Below are positions 21,001 through 36,000 of a stretch of 42,175 bases of DNA, one piece after another. Each line of letters begins with the position of its first letter. Within the stretch, counting starts at the first letter, position 1. The stretch lies in NCBI GenBank assembly GCA_013816265.1, contig JACDES010000010.1, positions 1-42,175 of the forward strand, given 5' to 3'. The DNA is from Parachlamydiaceae bacterium. Its GTDB lineage: Bacteria; Chlamydiota; Chlamydiia; Chlamydiales; Parachlamydiaceae. A program made the position numbers and the translations under genes. The notes under the pieces were generated by a model. The model was given only the letters and a program-made list of their open reading frames with translations, did no database searches and was not told where the DNA came from.

Positions 21001-24000
21001 AACATTCTTTTTACTCCAGAGCTGTACGTACTAATGAGCCAAGCAGGGATGTTATCTCCTGATGGAAAGTGTCATACTTTTGATGAAAGAGCCAATGGGA
21101 TGGTGCCAGGTGAGGCTGTAGCTGTTGTAGTTCTAAAGCGCCTTTCTGATGCTGAACGTGATGGAGATCCAATCAAGGCGATTATTCGTGGAAGTGGTGT
21201 TAATTATGACGGAAAAACCAATGGAATAACAGCACCTAGTGGTGTTGCTCAAAAGGAGCTATTACTATCTATCTATGAGAAAAATCATATTTCTCCAGAA
21301 GATATTGAATATGTGATAGCACATGGTACAGGAACTCCAATTGGAGATTCTGTTGAAATAAATGCACTTTCAGATGTTTTTAAAACAACAACTGGGAAAA
21401 TTAATTACTGTGCGTTAACCTCTACAAAGACGAATTTTGGACATACCTTTGCAGCTTCGGGTCTTGTCAGTTTGATCTCCTTAGTCAAATCGCTTCAAGA
21501 AGAACTCATTCCAGCTAGCTTATACTGTGAGACAGAAAGTCGTTATATTAAATGGGAAGAGAGTCCCCTTTACGTTAACAAAGCTAATAAAATATGGCCA
21601 ATTTCAAAAGGCGCAGCTTTGGAAGATAGCCGCATGGGTGCTGTAAGTTCATTTGGAATGAGCGGTACTAACGCTCATATTGTTTTACAGGGATATAGAA
21701 ATCCTGAAGTGAATCAAGAAACCCAGAAGTTTCCCTACTATATTCTAGCACTTTCAGCAAAGACTCAAGAAGCTCTGAAAATTAAGATAGAAAATCTGAT
21801 AGAGTTCTTGGAAAAAACTAGCGCCTCTTTAGCTCAGGTTAGTTACACCTTACTAGAAGGACGACATCATTTTCGCTATCGCAGTGCTCTTGTTGCTGAA
21901 GACATGGAAGGTGTTATTTATGGTTTAAAACAGCTTTATAACCAGAATAAACATCCGATGTTATTCACTGGGGAAGTTAAAACTGAATTCAAAGGGCAAA
22001 AGGCATTTCAAGATTATTCCTCAATATTATTGGACTCTTGTCGTGCTCAAGAAGATACTAGCGTAGAGAGTAAAAAATCTTATATGGATGCCTTAATGGC
22101 ATTAGCTGATCTTTACTGTCAGGGTTACAATATCGACTGGTTCAAACTTTACGGTGAAAGAAGGCCTAAGAAAATAAGCCTTCCTACTTATCCCTTTGCT
22201 AGAGAACAATATTGGGTAAAAGACTCAAAATTAGCCACACTCAGCACAAGTAGAGATGCCTATGTAACACTTGCAAGCACAAACGTTTTACATCCTTTGC
22301 TTCAAAAAAACGTTTCCACCCTAGCGGAACAACGCTTCAGCTCAACATTTAATGGGGAAGAATTTTTTCTTAAAGACCATCTTGTCAATGGTCAAAAAGT
22401 TTTACCTGGTGTAGCTTATTTGGAAATGGCCAGGGAAGCTGTAAAACAGGCTCTAGGAGGTCTGAAGGATCCAACAGTATCCATCGAGCTAAAAAATATT
22501 GTTTGGGCTACCCCGATCATTATTCAAGAGAAACCTCAGGTTGTCCATATTGGGCTCTACCCAGAAGAAGATGGGAAAATATCTTACGAAATTTATACAC
22601 AACATGACGAAGCCGATATAACAATCCATAGCCAAGGTGTAGCTGTAATAGGAAAAAATGTATCTGTTCCACAACTGAACATCGAGACTTTGAAATCGAC
22701 TTTTCATGAAAAAGAAATAAGCTCCGAAGAATGCTATCAAGCTTTTAAGAAAATGGGATTGCATTATGGGCCAGGGCATCGTGGCATTAATAGGTTACAT
22801 GTAAAAAGGGAAGGTGAGCAAAACAAGCCATCCGTATTAGTTAAACTCCATTTGCCGGAATCTATTTCAGCAACGGAACAAGATTTTGAACTGCATCCTA
22901 GCCTCATGGACTCGGCACTACAAGCCTCTCTAGGTATGATGTTGAAAGGAGATGCACTTCCTGAAAAAGCTATGCTTCCATTTGCTATGGACTCGGTGAA
23001 AATCTTTTCTAAATGTACTTCAAGCATGTGGGCAAATATTCGCCATTCTCAAGATCAGGTTAGCGCAGCCTTACAAAAGTTAGATATAGTCTTGTGCGAT
23101 GAGGCTGGTAAGGTAGTTGTTGAGATACGAGGATTTTCCTTAAGAGCTTTAGAAAAAGGAAAAATCGATAAAGCTACTAATTGGCATGGGTCTTTGATCC
23201 TAACTCCAATTTGGAAAGAAAAAGAAATCGAGGATAAAAATATCCTAGAATCCTCTGTAGAGGCTAATAACAATATTCAGATACATGTCTTGCGATATGA
23301 TGAAAACGAAGTTGCCACATTTGAAGAAAAAGCTCTTATTCTTTTTGAACAAGTCCATTCGGTTATTAAATCGAAACCAAAGAATGAGCATCTCTTTCAA
23401 TTAGTGGTGAACGATTCCTTGGATTTCGGCTTATCAGGACTACTCAAAACAGCGCATTTGGAAAACCCCAAGATTCGTGGGCAGGTTATATTAATAGAAA
23501 AGAACGAATACTCGATCGACACTATCCTTGTTCAAAACCAAGCATCTTTTGATGAAGAAATTTGGTATGATGGTAAAAAAAGAAAAATAAAAGTGTTAGA
23601 AGACCTCTATATTTCTGACTTAGAAGCCCCCGTTCCTTACAAAGAAAATGGCATTTACCTTATAACCGGTGGACTCGGAGGGCTGGGACTTATTTTTGCC
23701 CGAGATATTTTAGAAAAGGCAAAAAAAGTTACTGTAGTTTTAACAGGTCGTTCTGAGCTGACTTCAGACAAAGCCCTGGAACTTCAATCACTTCAACACT
23801 CTGCTGAATCTTACAACTCAAAAATTTTATATATAAAATCAGACATCGCTAATCAGGAATCTCTCCGAACTTTAACTTCAACCATTCAAAATGAGTACGG
23901 ATCATTAACAGGCATCATCCACGCTGCGGGAATCATACAAGATAACTTTATCTTAAAAAAGAACAGGGAAGAATTCGCCTCTGTAATCCTCCCCAAGGTC

Positions 24001-27000
24001 AGAGGAACTATTAATCTTGATGCAGCAACAAAAGAAATGGACCTAGATTTCTTTGTCTTGTTTTCATCGGTAGCCGGAGCGATAGGCAATTCAGGTCAAG
24101 CAGACTATGCCACGGGCAATGCCTTTATGGATGCCTTTGCGAGAAAGAGAAATCAACACATAGAGAAAAACCAACGTCACTGCAAAACTGTATCTATTAA
24201 CTGGCCATTATGGAAAGAAGGCGGAATGGCCATCGATGAGGTTTCTGAGGGGATGATTAGAACCATGACCGGCTTAGTTCCTATGACTACCTCCAACGGT
24301 CTCAAGGCATTTGCCCATAGTCTCTCTTCTGGAAAAGACCAAGTGATGGTTATGGAAGGAGATGTAGATCAACTAAAATCTTATCTAAGCAAAGTCCAAT
24401 CTCAGATTGGCGAAATAGTTCATGCAGACCCTTCAATGAAGCTTTCTGAGGCATTTTCTACTAATAACAACACTTTAACCGAAAAAATAACCTATTACTT
24501 AAAACAACAACTGTCAAGTGTCCTTAAAGTTCCATTTGAAAAAATAGAGAGCAGAGAACCTTTGGAAAAGTATGGGATCGATTCGATCATGGTTACACAG
24601 TTAACTAACGAACTCGAGAAAACATTTGGCTCTTTATCTAAAACATTATTTTTTGAATATCACACCATCGAAGAGTTAGCCCAGTATTTTGTAACCTCTC
24701 ATTTATCAAGGTTATTGCAAATATTCCAGGTAGTGGAAAAAGAAGCGATGACTCTGAAAAATCAGCCTTCTGACAATGTTGTTGAAAAGCCTCTCATTCC
24801 TATTGGTACAAAATTACGTCAAAGGCCACGATTCTCTACACAACTCACATTTTCTCCAGAGTGCACGGAAATAGCTATCATTGGCCTCTCCGGTAGATAT
24901 CCCAAATCCTGTGATTTGGAAAAATATTGGGAAAACCTACGTGATGGTAAAGACTGTATTACAGAAATTCCTCAAAGTCGATGGGATTGGAGAAAATATT
25001 ACGACAAGCATGGTAAAGAAAAAGGTGCTCATTACAGCAAATGGGGAGGATTCATAGAAGGTGTTGATGAGTTTGACCCTCTGTTTTTCAATATTTCTAA
25101 GCAAGAAGCTAACTCCATAGATCCACAAGAACGTCTCTTCTTAGAATATGCGTGGAGAGCATTAGAAGATGCAGGTTTAACAAGGGAACATTTACAACGA
25201 AAGAATCGCGATGGTTTACCAGCTCAAGTGGGAGTTTACGCTGGGGTGATGTGGAATGAATACCAACTTTTTGGAGCTGAGGAGTGTCTTAAAGGAACTG
25301 GAGTTTCTTTAGGAAGCAGTTTCGGAAGTATTGCTAATAGAGTCTCATACTTTTTGAATTTATATGGTCCAAGTATGGCTATCGACACGATGTGTTCGAG
25401 TTCTCTCACAAGCATTCATTTAGCATGTGAGGATTTAAAGAGTCGTCGGATCGATGTGGGTCTTGCGGGAGGTGTCAATGTGAGCATCCATCCCAACAAA
25501 TACTCGACGTTAAGTAACGGTAAACTTATCTCGCGCGAAGAACACTGTCAAAGTTTTGGGGAAGGTGGAAGTGGCTATATCCCAGGAGAGGGCGTAGGAG
25601 TAGTGATTCTAAAGCGACTGGCTGACGCTATTGTAGATGGAGATCATATCTACGGAGTAATTAAAGGAACAGCGTTGAACCACGGAGGAAAAACCAATGG
25701 TTATTCCGTTCCAAATCCCAATGCTCAACAGATGGTGATTGCAAGAGCAATCACGGAATCTCAAATAGACCCTCGGTCAATTAGTTATATAGAAGCTCAC
25801 GGGACAGGCACTAAATTAGGAGATGCGATAGAGATTACCGGACTAACGAAAGCCTTTCAAGCTAGAACAAGTGATCTGGAATATTGCGCTATAGGATCAG
25901 CAAAGTCGAATATAGGACATTGTGAATCAGCTGCTGGGATTGCAGGAGTGACAAAAATCTTGTTACAAATGAAACATGAAAAACTTGCCCCCTCCATACA
26001 CTCTGAGATTCTAAATTCTAACATTGATTTTCAGAAGACGCCTTTTTGGGTTAATCAAAAATTAAGAGCCTGGGAACGTCCTATAATTGAAGGGAAAACA
26101 TATCCACGAATTGCTGGTATTTCATCTTTTGGAGCTGGTGGAAGCAATGCTCATTTAATTATTGAAGAGTACATTCCTCAAACAGATGCTACGCATAATC
26201 TGGAGCTGGTCAGTGGTGCTCGCGAGGCCTTAATCGTTCTATCAGCTAAGACCAATGATCGTTTAAAAGAATATGCTAGTCGGATCTTGACGTTCATACA
26301 AAACAAAAAAAATGAAGACCAAAGAAACGCTTTTCTTCATTTACATGAAATTGCCTATACCTTACAGATTGGGCGCGAAGCAATGGAAGAACGATTGGGA
26401 ATAATTGTTTCATCATTAGAACAACTGAAAGAGAAGTTAACAAGATACCTAGCCGGAGATGTATATGTGGATAATCTCTTTTCTGGGAATATAAACCAGA
26501 ACAGAAGTGGAATAGGTAGACTCAATGATGATACGGAATTTCTTGAAACGGTTGAAAAATGGATCAAGAATAAAAATTTCTCTAAGCTTCTCGAATTCTG
26601 GACGAATGGGTTAAATGTCAACTGGCTTAAACTTTATGGCAAAACAAAACCGCGAAAAATAAGCCTTCCAAGCTACCCCTTTGCAAATGAACGCTACTGG
26701 TTTGATATGATTTCTTCCAAAGACGTACCGCCTAAAGAACCCAACAGACATTCTTTTCAAGATGACATAGAATCAAGTAACTTGCGATGGGACTTTTCTA
26801 TCTCTTCAACAAGTAACTCTGTAGTCGATGGTTTATTCTTAATGGGCAATCTAGAAAAAGTTACCTTATTTTTAAGGCAACAGGTTGCAGATCAGGTTAA
26901 CAAATCGGTAAGTGAAATTGATCCTAACCTTAGTTATTTTGATATAGGCGTAACATCCATCGGTATTGTCCAAATAAGTCATGCAATCAATCAGTTAATC

Positions 27001-30000
27001 GACCCAGGTTTTTCTACGACACAATTTTTTGAATATTTAACAATTTCCACACTTGCAGACTACTTAGTCAAGCAGTTTCCAAATGCTATTAATAGAATGG
27101 CTGTCATCAAAAATGCATCTACCTCAGAATACGAAGATAAGCAGCAAAAAGCGCCTGCTTTGTCTGAAAATGTAACTTCAAAAGATACGCAAAAAGAAAT
27201 TCAGGACTCTAAATTAGTTGCTTCATTCCAACAACAGCGTTTGTGGTTTTTAGATCAATACCAAGGGCATAGTCTCAATTATCACAACACGGGTTTGATA
27301 ACACTAAAAGGACATTTGGATGAGGTCGCGCTAGAAAAAAGTTTGCTGGAAATAATAAAACGTCACGACGCGTTGCGTACAAATTTCGTGGAAGTTAATG
27401 GCAAGGTATTTCAAGTCATCAACTCCGAGATCAATTTTTCCTTGGAAAGAGAAGACTTTAGCAAAGAGATTGATGTAAAGTTAGCTCTGGAAGAAGATCT
27501 TAAGCTCGAACTGATTAGACCTTTTAATTTAGAAAAAGACCTTCTAATTAGAGCAAAGCTGTACAAGTTATCCGAGACGGATTTCGCTCTAATAATCAAC
27601 CTTCATCATATTGTATCCGATGGGTGGTCTTTCGTTATTTTTGAAAGAGAGCTTTCTACGTTTTATCGAGCATGGGTGAATCACAAGGATTTAAAAGGCA
27701 CACTAAGTCCACTTCAATTGCAGTATAGTGATTATGCTGCGAAACAGCGAATAGAGTTAACAGGAGAGGTTTTAGAGAAAAAATTGCTCTACTGGAAAGA
27801 GCGTTTGCACAGAATTGAAACCCTAGAATTGCCAACCACATATAAAAGACCTCCAATTCCAAGTTACAAAGGAGACCGTATACGCTTTAAAATTGATAGT
27901 GATTTGATTAGTCGACTGGAGAGCCTATGTAAAAATAATGGGGTAACACTTTTTATGGGGTTACTTGCTGTTTGGAGTGTCGTTCTAAAACGCTATAGTA
28001 ATCAAGATGATATATCCATTGGAACCCCTGTTGCCAATCGAAATCAGGCATCGACAAATCAACTAATTGGCTTTTTTGTAAATACGATTGTTTTGAGGCA
28101 AGACTTAAAGGGTAATCCGTCATTTATTGAGCTTCTTGACCGGGTTAAAATCAATACTATCAATGATTTCAAACATCAAGATACTCCTCTTGACAAAATC
28201 ATAGAGGCATTAAATTTGAAAAGAGATGAATCGCGATCGCCTCTGTTTCAAGTCCTGCTGGTGCTGCAAAATGATTGGATTGGGAATTTCGAACTTCCTG
28301 GAATGCAGGTTGATATGCAACCTATTAAAAATCAGACCACGCAATTTGATTTAACTATAGAATTGAATAAAAGTGATAAAGATAAAGGAGCAATCAACGG
28401 AGATGTGGAATATGCAGTAGATCTTTTCGACAGAAGATTTATTGAAAACATGATTCAACACTTTTTAACAATATTAAGCGGTGTCTTGAGAGATCCGTTA
28501 TCAAAAATTGATCAAATAGACTATCTCAACTCCGAAGAATCTCATCAGCTTATGGTGAAGTTTAACAATACCAAAGCAGTTTATCCCAAAGATAAATGTA
28601 TTCATCAACTAGTTAGTGAACAAGCAAAAGAGACACCAGATAAAGTGGCTGTAGTCTGTGAAGATAGTCAATTGACTTACCGACAGCTGGATGAAAAAAG
28701 TACGAAATTAGCAATATATCTCCAAGCGTTAGGAATAGGCCCAGAAGTTCTTGTTGGGATGTGCTTAGAGCGATCTGTAGAGATGATTACTGCAATTCTA
28801 GGCATTCTGAAGGCCGGCGGTGCTTACGTTCCTCTTGATCCAGAGTATCCTGATGATCGTCTTGAATATATCTTGCACGACAGTGATGTAAAGATATTAT
28901 TAACACAAAATAAATTAAAAGACCGGGTGAGAAGCTTTAAGAAAGAGAATTTAGAAACGATATTTTTAGACAATGATTTTGAGGGAATAGAATCAATTAA
29001 TAATGGAGAAATTTTAAAAGTTAATGTAAGACCGACCAATTTAGCTTATGTAATTTATACTTCAGGTTCTACAGGTAAGCCAAAGGGGGTAATGTTAGAG
29101 CATCAGAGTTTCATTAACATGTCGTTAGATCAGATTAAGTCGTTTAATATTCTGAACATAGATAACGTATTGCAATTTGCATCCCAAAGCTTCGATGCCT
29201 CTATCTATGAAATATTCATGGCTCTGTTTTCTGGAGGGACTCTGGTGATCCTTTCAAATATGAGACGTTCTGATAAAACTTTGTTTAAAGAATATATCAA
29301 ACTCAACAAAATAACAGTGGCAACTTTGCCTCCATCATTCTTAAGGTCACAAGATAGAGATGCTCTATCAGATTTAAGAACAATAATTACTGCAGGAGAG
29401 CCTGCAAATCTGGACGATGCCTTATATTATTATTCTCAAAAGCAAACTTATATCAATGCCTATGGACCTACTGAAACATCCGTTTGCTGTGCAGTTTATC
29501 GAATTAATGGTTCTGAAAAATCATATAAAACCATACCAATTGGCACTCCAATCTCCAATACACAAATCTACATTCTAGATCAACATAGAAATTTAGTTGC
29601 CATTGGACTTCCAGGAGAGCTACACATTGCAGGAGATGGGATTGCACGTGGTTATCTCAACCAACCAGAACTAACAAAAGAAAAGTTTATTCCAAATCCT
29701 TTTATGACTGAAAAGGAAGCCAAAGAGGGGGTTAATCAAAGGCTCTACAGGACAGGAGACTTAGCCCGATGGCGATCAGATGGGAATATCGAATATCTTG
29801 GCAGGATAGATACACAGGTAAAGATTAGAGGATTTAGAATTGAATTAGGAGAAATTGAAAGCTGCCTTAGTCAACATCCTGCTATCAAAGAAGCTGTTGT
29901 CGTTGCACAAGGCGAAGCGGAAAACAAACAACTCATTGCCTATTACATCAAAGATGGACAAAAAGCAGATATAGAGGACCTGAGAGGTTATCTCAAGCAG

Positions 30001-33000
30001 CATTTACCAAATTACATGATTCCGATTGCATTCATTGAATTAGATAAAATTCCCTTAACTCCTAATAGGAAGGTAGATAGAAAAACATTAGAGCAAAAAG
30101 ATATCTCTTTAACCTGCATCAAAGAATACGTTGCTCCCAGAAACGAAACAGAGGAGATTCTTGTAAGAATATTTTCTGAAACTTTGAATATTAAAGGCTA
30201 CAAGTTAGGAATTAATGATGACTTTTTCGAACTAGGGGGGCATTCCCTATTAGCTACACAAGTGATTTCTAGAATAAGAAATGAATTTAAAATCTCTTTA
30301 GCTTTAAGAGTTCTGTTTGAAAATCCTTCTGTAGCAGGAATATCTCGAGCATTAACAACAAGTAAGGCAGATAATCTTCTAGAATTAAAACCAGTCCTAA
30401 CAAGATCAGAAGTTATACCTTTATCTTTTTCTCAAGAAAGACTTTTTATATTAGATCAATTGGAATCTAATGCAAGATATAATATACCATTAGCTTTTAG
30501 AATCATTGGAGAATTAGATAAAGAAATATTGAAAAAGACCTTTCGAGAGATGGCATCGAGGCATGAAATTTTTAGAACTAGTTTTCACATCAACCAAGAA
30601 CAGGGGGGAGTTACTTATCAAATTATTTCAGATATGATTGAACTCGATTATGAAGAAACCAAAACATTACTTACAATTACAAAGATTCAGGAATTTTTAG
30701 AAAATGATTCGCATCACTCTTTTGATTTAAGTAAAGGTGGACTTTTACGGATTAAATTAATGACCATTGGTATTGATGATCATGTCCTCTATTTAAACAT
30801 GCATCATATTATATCAGATGCCTGGTCAATGGGAATATTCTTACAAGAAATAAGTAAAATATATAATCGCTTATTAGAGCTAAAGCAGAGTAAAAATTTA
30901 AACAGCACAATGGAATTGCTACCGCCATTACCTTTGCAATATGCCGATTATGCGATATGGCAAAGGCAGGTATTAAACGGAGACGTATTAAATAAACATC
31001 TCTCCTACTGGCAAAATCATCTTGAGGGCTATAGCAATACTCTCAATCTTCCAACTGACTATCCGAGACCAAGTGTACAAAGTGGTAAGGGAGATCATGT
31101 CTCTGTTACAGTCTCACGAGAACTTGCTGATAAATTAAAAAAATTCAGCAAATTTCAAGGTTGTACAATGTATATGCTCTTTTTGGCTGGCTTATACATT
31201 TTGTTAAGACGTTATAGTAACAAAAATGATATTTGCATAGGAACACCGATAGCCAACAGACAAAGAAAAGAAACAGAAATGTTGATAGGTTTTTTCATCA
31301 ATATTTTGGCACTGCGAATTAATCCAAAGAATGGACAAGAGAATTGTGAAAATAAGCTAAGTGTAAAAGAATTATTAAATTTAGTAAAAGAGGTGACTCT
31401 ACAAGGTTATACACATCAAGACGCTCCCTTTGAGCAGGTCGTAGAAAGAATAAATCCGAATAGGGATTTGAGCAGGTCTTCAATTTTCCAGATCATGCTG
31501 ACCTATCAAAATACTTCCGACTTTTTTGATCAGATAGATCTTAAATCAACAAAGATCAAGCTTATAGACGTCTCCTATGACATTTCAAAATTTGATCTTG
31601 ATTTTACTATAACCGAGTTAAAAGAATTTGAAACTCTAAGCATCACAGCTACTTATAGCACCGATATTTATAAAAAAGAAACCATAGCTCTGTTGTTAAA
31701 TCATTACCTCAGAATATTAGAAGAGGTGGTATCAAATCAAGAGCAAGAAATTGATCAAATCAATTATTTATCTCCACAAGAACAACAAACGCTCCTCATC
31801 ACTTTCAATGATACTAAGTCACCATATCCAAAGGATAAATGCATTCATCAATTGTTCAGTGAACAAGCAAAAAAAACACCTAAAAAAGTGGCTCTCGAAT
31901 TTGCAAAACAACAACTGACTTATCAAGAATTGGATGAAAAAAGCACCCAATTGGCAATTTACCTTCAATCTTTGGGAGTTGGTCCAGATGTCTTAGTGGG
32001 GATTTGTGTTGAACGCTCTCTAGATATGATCGTTGGACTTCTGGGTATATTGAAAGCAGGAGGAGCCTATGTTCCAATTGACCCAGAGTATCCAGAAGAG
32101 CGTTTTAAGTACATGCTAGATGATAGTAGAATAAATATTTTACTGACACAACAGAGATTTAAAAAGCATATCAATGAATTAAAGAAGCAAGATTTAAAGT
32201 TTTTGTTTTTAGATCAAAATTGGGGAGAAATAGCAAATTTCAACAACACGAGCAACGATTTAAAAAATGATGATGTAAAATCTAATAATCTTGCTTATGT
32301 GATCTATACTTCCGGGTCTACAGGAATGCCCAAAGGGGTAATGATTGAGCATCATAGCATTGCACGTCTGGTTTTGAGTACTAATTACATTACCATCACC
32401 CCAGACGATGTGATGCTTCAAAACTCTACTTTGTCATTCGATGCAGCTACCTTTGAAATCTGGGGAAGCTTGCTAAATGGAGCACGTTTAGTTATAGCTC
32501 CCACCGGCCCCTTAGCGATTGAAGAACTTGGAGGTTTGTTAAATCACAACAATATTTCCATTCTTTGGTTAACGGCAGCGCATTTCAAATCGGCGATGCT
32601 TGAAGATGTTAGTATATTCAAAAATATCAGGGTTCTACTTGCAGGAGGCGATGTATTGCCAGTTGTCGAGGTGAATAAGTTTTTGAAAGAAAACCCATCG
32701 TCTACATTGATCAATGGTTATGGTCCAACTGAAAATACGACCTTTACTTGTTGTTGCATTTTAGAGTCAAAGGTTTATGATACCTCGATTCCTATAGGCA
32801 AGCCTATATCCAATAGTACTATTTTTGTTTTGGATAAGTCTCTCCACTTATGTCCTATTGGCGTTGAAGGTGAGCTATTTATTACAGGTGATGGTCTCGC
32901 CCGAGGTTATCTGAATAATCAAGAACTCACAAAAGAAAAATTCATTCCCAATCCTTATGCAAGCAAAGATGATGCTAAAAAAGAAATAAATCAAAGACTT

Positions 33001-36000
33001 TATAAGACAGGAGACTTGGCCAGATGGCTGCCTGATGGGAATATAGAATATCTTGGTAGAATTGATACTCAAGTTAAAATCAGAGGATTTAGAATTGAAT
33101 TAGGAGAAATTGAAAACTATCTAAATCAACATCCTCATATTAAAGATACTGTTGTCATCGCTCAAGGCGAAGTCGCTAACAAACAACTCGTTGTCTACTA
33201 CGTGAAAGGTGAACAAAAAGTAGATATTGAAGAGCTGAAAAGTTATCTCAAACAGTACTTGCCAGTCTACATGATCCCATCGGCGTTCATTGCAATAGAC
33301 AAAATTCCACTTACACCTAATGGCAAGGTAGATAGAAAATATTTAGAACAAAAGAATGTAATTCTTGGCAGCACCAAAGAATATATCGCTCCAAGAAACA
33401 AAATAGAGAAGGCTTTAATTAATATATTCTCCAAGGTCTTAAATCTTAATGAAGATTTTAAAATAGGAATCAAAGATAATTTCTTTGATCTAGGTGGACA
33501 TTCGTTATTAGGAACACAAGTGTGTTCCAGAATAAGAAGTGAGTTTAAAGTGTCTATACCGTTACGTGTTTTGTTTGAAGATCCGACTGTTGCTGGAATA
33601 TCTCAGGTATTAATAACGTCCCAAGAGAGCAGTCAACCAGAACTAACTGCAGAGATAAAAAGACCTGAAGAAATTTCTCTTTCGTTTAGCCAAGAAAGAT
33701 TGTGGTTTTTAGATCAGCTGGAAACCAATGCGAGATATAATATACCAGGGGCTCTCAGAATAAAAGGACAATTAGATAAAGAAATTCTTCAGCAATCTTT
33801 TAGAGAATTGGTAGCAAGACATGAAAGCTTTAGAACTAGTTTTCACCTGAACGAAGAAAAAGGATCCCCCTATCAAGTAATCTCAAAAGAGATAAGATTA
33901 AATTTTGAAGAAATAATGGATAGGCTTTCTTTAGATAAAATTAGCGATTTACTCAATGTTGATGTACATCAACGTTTTGATCTCAATAAAGGATACCTTT
34001 TAAGAGTAAAGCTTTTCCAAATCGATATTAATGAGCACATCCTGTATGTAAATATGCACCACATCATCTCCGATGGATGGTCGATGGGGATATTTTTACA
34101 GGAACTAAGCAAAATTAATGAAGTTTTATCAGTTAATAAAAATGCTGATATCAACCATTTTCTACCTCCATTACCTGTCATGTATGCTGATTACGCCCTA
34201 TGGCAAAGACGCGTACTAACTGGAGATGTTTTAAACAAACATCTCTCTTACTGGGAACATAACCTTAAAGGATATAGCAATGTTTTAGAACTACCAACAG
34301 ACTATCCACGGCCATCTGTGCAAAGTGGACAAGGGAATACTCTGTATTTTACACTTTCCCCCGAACTTACCCGAAAGCTAAAGAAATTCAGCAAGTCTCA
34401 AGGCTATACAATGTTTATGCTTTTTCTTGCCAGTCTTTATATTTTAGTTAGACGTTATTGCAACCAAAACGATATTTGCATTGGAAGCCCTATAGCTAAC
34501 AGACAAATGAAAGAAATTGAAGGCGTTATAGGTTTTTTTGTTAACACCTTGGCATTAAGAATCAATCCAGAGAACAGTGAAAATACGCTTAATGTAATTG
34601 AATTACTGGACTTTGTAAAAGAAAAAACTTTGCAGGGACATGAGCACCAAGATGCTCCATTCGAACAAATCGTAGAAAGAATAAATCCAGAAAGAGACTT
34701 GAGTAGATCGTCTATCTTCCAAATTATGCTTGCTTATCAAAATACACCAAATGATATGGGAAAGATAGATTTGCAAGATGCCGAAGTCAAGCCTATAAAA
34801 ATTAATTATGACGTCGCTAAATTTGATTTTGATCTTAGTGTATTTGAATCAAACGATGGATCTGAAATAATAGACATTATAGCTATGTACAGTACTGATC
34901 TTTATAAAAAAGAAACGATAGAGAGATTGTATAACCATTATATCAAAATTTTAGAAGAAGTAGTTACAGATCAGGAACGGCCGATCGATCAAATCCCTTT
35001 TCTGAGTAAAGATGAAGAAGAGCAACTTCTCATATCTTCCAACAACTTTAAGGATAGTTATCTAAACAAAGATGTCTCACTAACCAAAAAATACACCGCG
35101 CCAAGAAATAAAACAGAAGAAGCTTTAGTAAAAATATTTTCTGAAATTTTAAATCTTGAAGAAGATTGCAAAATAGGAATTGAAGATAACTTCTTCCATT
35201 TAGGAGGGCATTCATTATTAGCTATTCAAGTCATTTCAAGGATAAGAAATGAATTCAAAATATCTTTAGACTTAAAAGTCATCTTTGAAGATTCAACCAT
35301 AGCTGGAATATCGCAGGCTTTACTAACTTCCAGCCTAGATAATCTTCCCGAATTACTGGCAGCAAAACGACCTGAGGTTATACCGCTATCCTTCTCACAA
35401 GAAAGATTGTTCTTGTTAGATAGACTAGAAACAAATGCCAGGTATAACATGCCAGGAGCGTTTATAATCAAAGGAGCGTTAGATCAGGATGCCCTAAAAC
35501 AGTCTTTCAAAGAAATAATTATAAGACACGAAAGCTTCAGAACCTGTTTTCAAATGAGGCAAAAAGAGGGAAAAACTCATCAGATCATATCGGATAAGAT
35601 TGAGTTAGATTACGAAAAAATAAAAAAAATCCTTACAATGGAGGGGATTCAAAAACTTATTAGTGATGACGCTCATCGACCTTTCAATCTGAGCAAAGGT
35701 AATCTCTTAAGGGTGAAAGTATATCCAATCGACGATAAAAATCATGTATTATACATAAACATGCATCATATTGTATCAGATGGCTGGTCAATTGGAATTT
35801 TTTTACAAGAATTAAGCAAAAACTATAACTTTTTATTAAATAATAAAAAAGATAAGAAAAATATCAATGCATTAAGTTTGTTTTCTCCATTGTCTGTGCA
35901 ATATGCTGATTATGCATTATGGCAAAGAGAAGTATTAACTCAAGAAGTGTTAAATCAACATTTATCCTACTGGCAGGAGCATCTTGAAGGATACTGCAAT

